DNA from: an uncultured Phascolarctobacterium sp.
GTDB taxonomy: Bacteria > Bacillota > Negativicutes > Acidaminococcales > Acidaminococcaceae
Assembly: GCF_900753045.1 (NCBI RefSeq)
Contig: NZ_CAADXO010000014.1
Location: forward strand, 1-8,266
Direction: 5' to 3'
DNA length: 8,266 nucleotides
The notes beneath the pieces are model-generated. The model made no database searches. It was not told where the DNA came from and was given only the letters and a program-made list of their open reading frames with translations. Position 1 is the stretch's first letter. Each line of letters starts with the position of its first letter. A program made the translations under genes and the position numbers. Below, one piece after another: positions 1 through 5,963 of the stretch.

Positions 1-178
1 ATTCTCCTGTCACTCGCAGCATACTTTGGTTTAACTGTTTCAGGCAATTCTTCTGGCTCAGTTTCCTCGCAATCCTTGCCTTCCCGGTTTTCCAGTGACA
101 TCATTAAGGCTTGCTCCACTTTACAGCTGCGTGACAGCGCAGGCTTCGCACCTGCTTACTTATTAAGTCTTTCGACAC
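1..178 (-). ncRNA. Group II intron 5' part (domain I), runs off left edge
   Basis: Read on the minus strand, this segment begins GUGUCGAAAG at 178, close to the group II intron 5' consensus GUGYG (fifth base C instead of G). It then shows a series of hairpins: GUC-GAAA-GAC (176-167); GCAGG/CCUGC (155-139); GCUG/CAGC (138-126); a long-range stem GCAA+GCCUU with AAGGC+UUGC (114-69) enclosing CUGG-AAAA-CCGG (95-84); and AACUG/CAGUU (63-33). No open reading frame of note is present. Dense nested stems, GNRA-type loops and phrases such as GAGCAAGCC are what I expect of domain I of a bacterial group II intron. The rest of the intron, including its reverse transcriptase if any, would lie beyond position 1. 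The 5' boundary is less certain than the family; a GUGCG at 151-147 is an alternative but falls inside a hairpin. Confidence 0.65.
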
Positions 179-235
179 CTGATATATTAATCTATTCAAT
201 TATTCACTGATAGGTTATATAGACCTACTTATTCA
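179..235 (-). other. Short transcribed leader / presumed 5' exon of the left intron
   Basis: This is the roughly 57-nt stretch between the predicted transcription start (about 235) and the presumed intron start (178). It is AT-rich and has no start codon with a convincing Shine-Dalgarno sequence. It contains a small hairpin (TAGGT 211-215 with ACCTA 223-227, 7-nt loop) and a direct repeat TTATTCAC at 200-207 and 229-236. If the intron inserted here, its target gene, RNA or leader continues on the far side of the intron outside the window. I cannot name that gene. Confidence 0.4.
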
Positions 236-241
236 CGCAGA

Positions 242-270
242 ATTATAGCATACTGCCTATACTGCGTCAA
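242..270 (-). promoter_or_regulatory. Near-consensus sigma-70-type promoter reading leftward into the intron
   Basis: On the minus strand there is TTGACG (270-265; 5 of 6 bases of TTGACA), a 17-bp spacer, and a perfect TATAAT (247-242). The predicted start is about 235. It is the best promoter in the window by sequence, and it fires towards the left edge, where the next thing encountered is the presumed 5' end of a group II intron. It may belong to a gene or stable RNA lying left of the window that the intron now separates from its promoter. Confidence 0.75.
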
Positions 271-333
271 GTAGCATGAAATCGCATTAGCGCGCAACGA
301 CAATTGGTATATATTGCTGTCATATTAGAACAG

Positions 334-352
334 TTTACATATTATCATTACC
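334..352 (-). promoter_or_regulatory. Weak Fur-box-like sequence
   Basis: On the minus strand, positions 352-334 match the 19-bp Fur consensus GATAATGATAATCATTATC at 13 positions by my count, including an uninterrupted TAATGATAAT. It lies 64 bp or more upstream of the -35 at 265-270 and downstream of the ATPase terminator, so it is not well placed to repress the promoter seen here. The region is very AT-rich and chance matches of this quality are expected, so this is only a candidate. Confidence 0.2.
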
Positions 353-409
353 TATAATGTGACTTTCATTAGTTTAGCAAAGCATATACACAAAAAAAAT
401 TCTTCTCCT

Positions 410-460
410 AAAAAAATAAAACTCTGAGAAAGCATAGTAATATGCCTGTTTCTCAGAGTT
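410..460 (-). terminator. Strong intrinsic terminator of the DUF234 ATPase gene
   Basis: On the minus strand a 12-bp perfect stem (AACTCTGAGAAA at 420-431 with TTTCTCAGAGTT at 449-460) encloses a second 5-bp stem (GCATA/TATGC, loop GTAA). It is followed by a T-rich tract (TTTATTTTTTT, 420-410). It lies 23 bp after the stop codon of the ATPase gene. The run of Ts is present only on the minus-strand side, so it acts for leftward transcripts. Confidence 0.92.
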
Positions 461-483
461 ATTATAGTTCTTCTGCACTTCAC

Positions 484-1869
484 CTATACTAAATCATCCA
501 AGCAAACTAACTTTATTCCCTGTTCTGCCGCATAAGCCAAAGCCTGCTCTGTGTAACCGGTTTTGGAGAAGAAATAATAATATAAGCTTTTATCCTGCGC
601 TACTTTTTTTGCTAAGAAATGCTTAAGATCCTTTACATCCACCAGTCTGTGCTTATATTTACACTCGCCCAAAAGTATTTGTGTTTGCCTGTAATCAACT
701 GCCATAATATCTATTTCATCAGTCTTGTTCCACCAACGGCCAATCTTCGTAAAATAAAATGGCAAGTCATGTTTTCTGTTCTGCTTACGCAAATATTGCT
801 GGCAAACATCTTCAAATACATAAGATGTAAAGCGCTCCAGCTCAGGCTTGACAACATATTGATAAATTCCTTCCGCATCGCCTGATTCCAGCTCTGATAA
901 ATTGGGGAAAACAAAGGCATACCAAAAACCGAAGAAATTATCGGTAACCTTGTATAAGCCTCTCTGTGTATTAGCTCGCTCCTTAATATTGGCATCCACA
1001 GAAAACTCCCTGCACAAAATCCCCAGTTCCAAAAGATTTTTCAAATATACGCTCAGCTTGCTTTTATCAATCTGCGTTTTTTGATAAATATCATTTAATT
1101 GAGTATTGCCTAATGCAACTGCCTCAATTACTGCATTATAAACGCTCGTCTCGCGCAGCTCCTGACGCATAAGAAACTCCACTTCACTGTAAAGCACACT
1201 GCCTCTGCTTAAAATACTGCGCACAATATTTTCATCGAGAGAGTATTTATCGGAAAACTGCTTTAAATAATGCGGAATACCACCCAAAATTGCATAGGCA
1301 GTAATCTTATCCTCAATGCTGTAATTAGGAAAAAACTGTTGAGCAGAATAAAAATCCATTGCCTGCATTTTTAAAATTCCCGTAGCACGACCATAAAGCG
1401 GATTTTTCTCTGCTAAAACTTCTTTTTCTATAAATGACATTGCACTGCCGCATAAAATAAGCATTACGTTAGACTGCTTTAAAACCTCATCCCACAGCTT
1501 TTGCAAAATAGAAGGAATAGCGTTGTTCCCCTTAACCATATAAGGGAATTCATCAATAACTACAACTATTTTTTTATCTTTTGCCAGCTCCGTTATACTG
1601 AGCAAGGCCTGCTCCCAATCACTGAAGCGTGTAATATATTTTGCCGCCTGCTGATTCTTTTCCAATAATCGCTTACTAAACGCTTCAAGCTGTTTTTCAT
1701 CAATGATTTCTGTGCAAGTATAAAAAATATACTCTTTATCTTGACAAAATTGCCGCAGCAGCTCTGTTTTGCCTACACGTCTTCTGCCGTAAAGCACTAC
1801 AAGCTGACCATCCGCACTATTATATCGTTCCTCTAAAAATTTCAGTTCTTCCTCACGGCCAATAAACAT
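484..1869 (-). CDS. DUF234-type P-loop ATPase with nuclease-like C-terminus
   Basis: This 461-aa cytoplasmic protein has the layout of the ATPase_2/DUF234 family, often called archaeal-type ATPases, whose cellular role is unknown. Visible parts: an N-terminal FIGREEEL motif; Walker A GRRRVGKT at 28-35; Walker B IVVVIDE at 101-107; a LILCGSAMSF strand typical of the family near 140; a helical, winged-helix-like middle; and a C-terminal segment with E385, D387 and the pair E402/K404 (GECKYK) in PD-(D/E)XK nuclease arrangement. The start is ATG at 1869, 6 nt after a GAGGTG Shine-Dalgarno. A GTG at 1878 would add three residues but lies inside that ribosome binding site. The gene is transcribed alone from the promoter at 1921-1949 and closed by the terminator at 410-460, so it is not part of the transport operon. 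Family membership is strong; any nuclease activity is inference. Confidence 0.9.
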   Translation of the reverse strand: MFIGREEELKFLEERYNSADGQLVVLYGRRRVGKTELLRQFCQDKEYIFYTCTEIIDEKQLEAFSKRLLEKNQQAAKYITRFSDWEQALLSITELAKDKKIVVVIDEFPYMVKGNNAIPSILQKLWDEVLKQSNVMLILCGSAMSFIEKEVLAEKNPLYGRATGILKMQAMDFYSAQQFFPNYSIEDKITAYAILGGIPHYLKQFSDKYSLDENIVRSILSRGSVLYSEVEFLMRQELRETSVYNAVIEAVALGNTQLNDIYQKTQIDKSKLSVYLKNLLELGILCREFSVDANIKERANTQRGLYKVTDNFFGFWYAFVFPNLSELESGDAEGIYQYVVKPELERFTSYVFEDVCQQYLRKQNRKHDLPFYFTKIGRWWNKTDEIDIMAVDYRQTQILLGECKYKHRLVDVKDLKHFLAKKVAQDKSLYYYFFSKTGYTEQALAYAAEQGIKLVCLDDLV

Positions 1870-1881
1870 CTTACTCACCTC

Positions 1882-1922
1882 ATTTATCTAATCGTGATTT
1901 GTATAATCTGGATTAGATAAAT
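1882..1922. promoter_or_regulatory. Extended palindrome at the ATPase promoter (possible operator)
   Basis: ATTTATCTAATC (1882-1893) and GATTAGATAAAT (1911-1922) form a perfect 12-bp inverted repeat. Inside it, after two mismatched bases on each side, GATT (1896-1899) and AATC (1905-1908) pair again around a 5-base centre. The palindrome overlaps the -10 box at one end and touches the Shine-Dalgarno of the ATPase gene at the other. A transcript starting near 1914 would lack one arm, so a DNA-binding site is more likely than an RNA hairpin, unless transcription starts further upstream. The bound protein is unknown. Confidence 0.6.
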
Positions 1923-1949
1923 TATATACCATTATAAGGAAGTCTGCAA
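1921..1949 (-). promoter_or_regulatory. Promoter of the DUF234 ATPase gene
   Basis: On the minus strand there is TTGCAG (1949-1944), a 17-bp spacer and a perfect TATAAT (1926-1921), predicting a start near 1914 and a leader of about 45 nt. The -35 matches only the TTG half of the consensus. The promoter lies between the upstream operon's terminator and the gene start, as expected for an independent transcription unit. Confidence 0.65.
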
Positions 1950-1966
1950 GAGATAGGCAGATGAAT

Positions 1967-2022
1967 GAGAAAAACTCCGGTCACCCAAATGTAAGCCTTT
2001 GAATTTCCGGAGTTCTATTCTC
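1967..2022 (-). terminator. Terminator-like hairpin after the transport operon
   Basis: On the minus strand AACTCCGG... CCGGAGTT (2014-2007 with 1980-1973) gives an 8-bp stem, with an outer GAGAA/TTCTC pairing (2022-2018 with 1971-1967) that also reaches the T-rich segment TTTTTCTC. It begins 25 bp after the stop of the binding-protein gene. The loop of about 26 nt is long for an intrinsic terminator and the T-run is short and shared with the outer stem, so termination may be incomplete. Confidence 0.7.
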
Positions 2023-2047
2023 ACTTATATATTCAGTTATAACCGCT

Positions 2048-3043
2048 TCACTTAATCTCTATCCCCGGATACATGCGCTCTGCCAAAAATTTCAGGCCAT
2101 CCTCCGTGCGGCAGCCTGTTCCGTAGGTAAAGCGCAGAGGAATACTGTAGGTACGTTTATTTTTGATACAGGGCAAATTTTGCAAAGCAGGATTTGCCGT
2201 AAGCTTCGTAATGCACTCGCCGTAATCAGCATGGCTGCATACAACAAACAATACATCAGGATTCTCTTTAACAACATTCTCAAAACCTATAACAGGCGGG
2301 GTTTCGGCAACCTTGCCGCCGATTCTGCTTACCATATCACCAACTAATTTAGTATTGTCATAGCTGATCATCGAGCTTATAAATTCCACAATCATAACCT
2401 TCGGCTTAGTGTAGGAAGCATTAGCTTTGTTAATATCATCAATCGTTTTATATGTACTGTTCACAACTGCTTCAGCTTTGGCGTCTACTCGCAAGGCTGC
2501 TCCCAAATCACGGACAAACTGCATTTCCTTATCCACAGTTTCCTTGATGATATGCTTGTTCGGAGTATTGGTATTCAAAGGCACAAGCGTTTTAACTCCT
2601 TGCTCGTTCCAATAATTTGTGTTATTCAAACGATTGCGGATAAATACACATTGCTGTGCAATAATTAAATCAGGATGCATGCTTGTAACATATTCCATAT
2701 TCAGATAACCGCTGGGACATTTCTTTATTTTTTGAAAGGCCTCCCAGTTTTCCTGACGCATAGCATATTTTCTGCTATTTTGGGCAACAGCCATTAAAAT
2801 GTTCGGTCCCGCGCCAAGCTCCAGCAATGTTTCCGTCTCATTTTCACCAATTACAAGCACTCGCTGCGGTGCCTTGTCAAAGACCTGCTTATTAGGCCCC
2901 TTGACGTAATAGTTATCAACATTGATATTATTGACAACCACCGGTTTATCCTGCTGCTGTAACTGCTGCTTATCAATGCTTTGACAGCCCCAAATACTGC
3001 AGGCAAGTGCAATAATAAGACTACTGATAATGTATTTTTTCAT
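2048..3043 (-). CDS. Periplasmic substrate-binding lipoprotein of a metal-chelate ABC transporter
   Basis: This 331-aa protein fits the FepB/BtuF-type periplasmic binding protein family (Peripla_BP_2 fold, two lobes joined by a long helix). It would capture the chelate released by the outer-membrane receptor and hand it to the permeases. It starts MKK, followed by a hydrophobic stretch and IWGC with Cys20, a plausible but imperfect lipobox; Cys15 (ALAC) is a second possible lipidation site. The ligand-binding region begins near residue 60 with PQRVLVIGENETETLLELGA, continues with HPDLIIAQ, and the second lobe includes KVMIVEF, NPDVLFVV and a closing SIPLRFTYGTGCRTEDGL. The start ATG overlaps the preceding permease stop by 4 nt (ATGA), indicating translational coupling, and a terminator-like hairpin follows. 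The specific ligand cannot be read from the sequence; a ferric siderophore is the first guess, with heme or a cobamide as alternatives. Confidence 0.88.
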   Translation of the reverse strand: MKKYIISSLIIALACSIWGCQSIDKQQLQQQDKPVVVNNINVDNYYVKGPNKQVFDKAPQRVLVIGENETETLLELGAGPNILMAVAQNSRKYAMRQENWEAFQKIKKCPSGYLNMEYVTSMHPDLIIAQQCVFIRNRLNNTNYWNEQGVKTLVPLNTNTPNKHIIKETVDKEMQFVRDLGAALRVDAKAEAVVNSTYKTIDDINKANASYTKPKVMIVEFISSMISYDNTKLVGDMVSRIGGKVAETPPVIGFENVVKENPDVLFVVCSHADYGECITKLTANPALQNLPCIKNKRTYSIPLRFTYGTGCRTEDGLKFLAERMYPGIEIK

Positions 3044-4068
3044 CGCTTACCATACCCATAATTCTTACTGATCAACAAATAAATAAAGATTGGCGCACCT
3101 ATAACCGACACAACAACGCCTATAGGCACCTCAGAGCCTTCCATAATCGTTCTGCTGATAACATCGGCACAAACCATGAACAGCATACCAAGCACTGCAC
3201 TCATCGGCAGAACCTTTTTATAGTTACCGCCGCAAAGCAAGCGTGCTATATGAGGTATTACCAGACCGACAAATCCGATAATACCGCAATTATAAACAAT
3301 CAAGCCTACAATCAGAGCACAAAGCAAAATATAAATTCGGCGCATTTTCGACAAATCATAGCCTAAGGTTACGGATACCTCATCGCCCAACAGCATTAAA
3401 TTGAGAATGCGTGAATTCTTAACAAAATATATCGAGATAAAAAATACTACAGCCAATAATGTACCTGTATTATGCCAATCTGCTGTCTGCAAGCTGCCCA
3501 TCAGCCAAAAGGTTACGCTTTGAATACGTTCCGCATCAGCATAAATAGAAATCAAAAGGCTGATTCCTGCCGCACAAACTGCGTTCAAAGCCATACCGGA
3601 AAGAAGTATTGCCGTTGTGCCGGATTTACCGAATCTTAAAGATAGTAAAACAATAAATATGGTCACGGCAAAGGCTCCCAAAAATGCAAAGCAGCCAATA
3701 GCATCAAAGCCGGCAACACTGGTGAAGCCCAAAATAATTGCGATAACGGCACCTAAGCCGGCGCCGGAAGAAATGCCCAGCAAATAAGGATCCGCCAAGG
3801 AATTGCGCATAACAGCCTGCATGACACAGCCTGTTATACTTAGTCCATAGCCAACAACCGCTGCCAAAACCAATCTGGGTAGACGCAGATAATAAACAAC
3901 GTCAGCCAGAATGTTACCATTGGCCGTACCCTGAAAAATTTGCCAAAGTATTTGCGCTGTCTGTTGAAAGCCTATATAGATAGTGCCTATGCCAACAGTA
4001 AAATTTAAAATGCCACATGCAAGAAGCACCACACCTGTTATTGTACCTACTGTTTTTATTCGCTCCAT
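3040..4068 (-). CDS. FecCD-type ABC transporter permease, second copy
   Basis: This 342-aa inner-membrane permease belongs to the FecCD/BtuC family (about 10 transmembrane helices), which forms the channel for siderophore, heme or B12 import. Family motifs are clear: LRLPRLVLAAVVGYGLS near residues 60-80, then MRNSLADPYLLGISSGAGLGA, and near the end GFVGLVIPHIARLL (region contacting the ATPase) and PIGVVVSVIGAPIFIYLL. I start it at ATG 4068 (MERIKTV) because GAGGT lies 4 nt upstream; a TTG at 4092 would add eight residues but has no ribosome site and lies inside the ATPase gene. The Shine-Dalgarno overlaps the ATPase stop codon. It differs clearly from the other permease in this operon, so the two probably form a heterodimer, as in FepD/FepG or FecC/FecD. 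One substitution is visible: the common RNPLADP is RNSLADP here. Confidence 0.93.
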   Translation of the reverse strand: MERIKTVGTITGVVLLACGILNFTVGIGTIYIGFQQTAQILWQIFQGTANGNILADVVYYLRLPRLVLAAVVGYGLSITGCVMQAVMRNSLADPYLLGISSGAGLGAVIAIILGFTSVAGFDAIGCFAFLGAFAVTIFIVLLSLRFGKSGTTAILLSGMALNAVCAAGISLLISIYADAERIQSVTFWLMGSLQTADWHNTGTLLAVVFFISIYFVKNSRILNLMLLGDEVSVTLGYDLSKMRRIYILLCALIVGLIVYNCGIIGFVGLVIPHIARLLCGGNYKKVLPMSAVLGMLFMVCADVISRTIMEGSEVPIGVVVSVIGAPIFIYLLISKNYGYGKR

Positions 4069-4075
4069 ACTGACC

Positions 4076-4834
4076 TCAATTTTTATATGCAATCAAAAGC
4101 TTGCCGTCCGCTTTACGCAAAACATCAGCTTCAACTTCATATAAATCACTGATAAATTGGCTGTTTAAAAGCTCCTCCGGCGTTCCCTGCCCCATTACCT
4201 GACCATTTTTCATAGCGATTATTTCATCGCAATACATGGCGGCAATATTCAAATCATGCAAGGCCGCAACAACAGTAAAGCCCTGACTGCTGATGATATT
4301 GAGCAGCTGCAGCTGATATTTGATATCCAGATGGTTCGTCGGCTCATCTAAAATCAGACACTCTGTCTGCTGCGTCAAAGCACGTGCCAGCATAACCCTT
4401 TGCTGCTCACCACCGCTTAACAGAGAAAAGCTGCTATGCGCAAATTTTTCCATGCCTACTACCCGCAAGGCTTCATTAGCTATAGCGTAATCTTCCGCGT
4501 TATCGTCTTCCATAGAGTTTTTGTAAGGACTGCGTCCCATGAGTACAACGTCGAGCACTTCAAAATCGAAATTATAATAATTATGTTGTGCCAAAACCGA
4601 CTGCATCTGCGCACTTTGCTTGACCGTGTACTGCTCGAGCGGCTTGCCGTTGAGATAAATAACACCGCTGTCAGGCTCTAAAACGCGATATATGCACTTG
4701 AGCATGGTGCTTTTACCGCTGCCGTTAGGACCGATAATACCTGTAAATTTCTGCTTAGGAAAATCCAGCGAAATATTTTTGAGAATTTCTCTGTCGCCAA
4801 ACTGCACCTTTAAGCGTTCTACTTTTATATCCAT
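4076..4834 (-). CDS. ABC transporter ATPase of the metal-chelate uptake system
   Basis: This 252-aa cytoplasmic ATPase of the FecE/FepC/BtuD family powers import by the two permeases. All ABC motifs are intact: Walker A GPNGSGKST (35-43), Q-loop Gln83 (VLAQHN), signature LSGGEQQRV (139-147), Walker B CLILDE (159-164) followed by PTNHLD, and H-loop His193 (ALHDLN). The start is ATG at 4834, 9 nt after a GGAG; the TTG at 4849 is less likely because it overlaps that ribosome site. Only one base separates this start from the stop of the first permease, and its own stop overlaps the ribosome binding site of the second permease, so all are made from one mRNA with coupled translation. The segment NSMEDDNAEDYAIAN after the Q-loop is the usual acidic stretch of this subfamily. 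Substrate as for the whole operon. Confidence 0.95.
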   Translation of the reverse strand: MDIKVERLKVQFGDREILKNISLDFPKQKFTGIIGPNGSGKSTMLKCIYRVLEPDSGVIYLNGKPLEQYTVKQSAQMQSVLAQHNYYNFDFEVLDVVLMGRSPYKNSMEDDNAEDYAIANEALRVVGMEKFAHSSFSLLSGGEQQRVMLARALTQQTECLILDEPTNHLDIKYQLQLLNIISSQGFTVVAALHDLNIAAMYCDEIIAMKNGQVMGQGTPEELLNSQFISDLYEVEADVLRKADGKLLIAYKN

Positions 4835-4835
4835 T

Positions 4836-5900
4836 TTATTTAGCTCCAAATCTGTAATTTTGTTTAAGCATCATATAAATAAAGCAAGGTGCTCCAATCA
4901 GAGAAAAGACAACACCCAAGGGAATATCGATGCCGTTGATTAAGGTTCGTGATAATATATCCATTACTACAGTCACCAGACCGCCAAAGGCCACTGCCAC
5001 AGGCAGCAGCTTTTTATGATTAGAACCAAAAATCAGTCGTACAAAATGCGGAATCAAAAGGCCTATAAAGCCAATCGTACCGGAATTAAAAACGATAAAA
5101 CCTACTAAAAGACCGTTTAACAGCAGGTAACGCCTGATGTATCTTTTTAAATCAACGCCCAAAGTCATCGCCGAATCGTATCCCGTAAGCATAAGGTTTA
5201 AAATACGCGTCTGCGTCATAAAGTAGCCCGCCAGGCAAACAACTACGACTGCTAAAATCAACACATTGCCCAGCTTGGCATTAGCAACATTACCCATCAG
5301 CCAGTAGGTTATCGCTTCCATGCCTTCCTTATTACGTCCGACAAACGCAATAAGACTGGACAGGCTGGCGCAGATAGCACTCACTGCCATACCGGCAAGC
5401 AACAAATTAGAGGCAGATTTACTGCGTGAATTATCAGCGATATAGGTTACGAGCAAGGAAATGGCGAATGCTCCAATAAATGCACAAATTCCGATAGCCT
5501 GCGCGCCAAGAAAAGCTCCCAGCCCCAAGAAAATAGCACAGGTTGCTCCCAGTGACGCTCCTGACGAAACACCCAAAATATAAGGATCCGCCAAAGGATT
5601 TTTGACGACAGCCTGCATGATGATGCCGGAAAGCGTCAGGCCCATGCCAACACAGGCTGCAAGAATAATACGCGGCATACGCAACATCCAGACAACGTCA
5701 ACAAGGTCACTGCTTATATCGGTTGCCTGTAAAATCCCTGCTTTTATCAATAAAATTTTTACTATCTCTGTCCAAGCCAAGGAAATAAAGCCTAACTTCA
5801 ATCCCAAAATAATCATGCAAAGCATAGTCAGAAACAGTAACAGCAGAAGATACTTTACTTTTATATTTTTTATTTGTGCCGTTATTGCAAAATTCATCAT
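4836..5900 (-). CDS. FecCD-type ABC transporter permease, first copy
   Basis: This 354-aa inner-membrane permease of the FecCD/BtuC family begins with a positively charged N-terminus and a strong first membrane helix (residues about 16-38) and has about 10 helices in all. Conserved blocks are LRMPRIILAACVGMGLTLSG, then VKNPLADPYILGVSSGASLGA, and towards the end GFIGLLIPHFVRLIFG and IPLGVVFSLIGAPCFIYMML. It starts at the first of two adjacent ATG codons; the only ribosome-site-like bases are GGG about 8 nt upstream, so initiation may be weak or depend on local structure. It is the first gene after the inter-cistronic hairpin that follows the receptor gene, and its stop is one base from the ATPase start. 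With the second permease it probably forms a heterodimeric channel for the chelate delivered by the binding protein. Confidence 0.94.
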   Translation of the reverse strand: MMNFAITAQIKNIKVKYLLLLLFLTMLCMIILGLKLGFISLAWTEIVKILLIKAGILQATDISSDLVDVVWMLRMPRIILAACVGMGLTLSGIIMQAVVKNPLADPYILGVSSGASLGATCAIFLGLGAFLGAQAIGICAFIGAFAISLLVTYIADNSRSKSASNLLLAGMAVSAICASLSSLIAFVGRNKEGMEAITYWLMGNVANAKLGNVLILAVVVVCLAGYFMTQTRILNLMLTGYDSAMTLGVDLKRYIRRYLLLNGLLVGFIVFNSGTIGFIGLLIPHFVRLIFGSNHKKLLPVAVAFGGLVTVVMDILSRTLINGIDIPLGVVFSLIGAPCFIYMMLKQNYRFGAK

Positions 5901-5914
5901 CTATACCCATAAAT

Positions 5915-5952
5915 AATCAAACAGATGGGGAAGCTCCCCATCTGTTATGATT
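5915..5952 (-). terminator. Strong hairpin between receptor and ABC genes (attenuator or mRNA-end stabiliser)
   Basis: A perfect 12-bp stem, AACAGATGGGGA (5920-5931) with TCCCCATCTGTT (5935-5946), has a 3-nt loop and is extended by AATCA/TGATT with one bulged A. On the minus strand it is followed by TTTGATTATTTAT, a broken T-tract. It sits 12 bp after the receptor stop and 15 bp before the permease start. It could terminate part of the transcripts or protect the 3' end of the receptor mRNA, giving more receptor than transporter. Confidence 0.75.
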
Positions 5953-5963
5953 AAAACCCTTAA

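Noticed and set aside
147..151. GUGCG as the left intron's 5' end
   Set aside because: It matches GUGYG better than the one at 178, but it lies in the loop of a perfect 5-bp hairpin (139-155) that appears to be part of the intron fold.
4835..4849. TTG start for the ABC ATPase
   Set aside because: The TTG overlaps the GGAG ribosome site that is properly spaced for ATG 4834.
4436..4943. Small open frames on both strands within the ABC ATPase region
   Set aside because: They are shadow frames of the ATPase and permease genes, with no ribosome sites and no conserved features.
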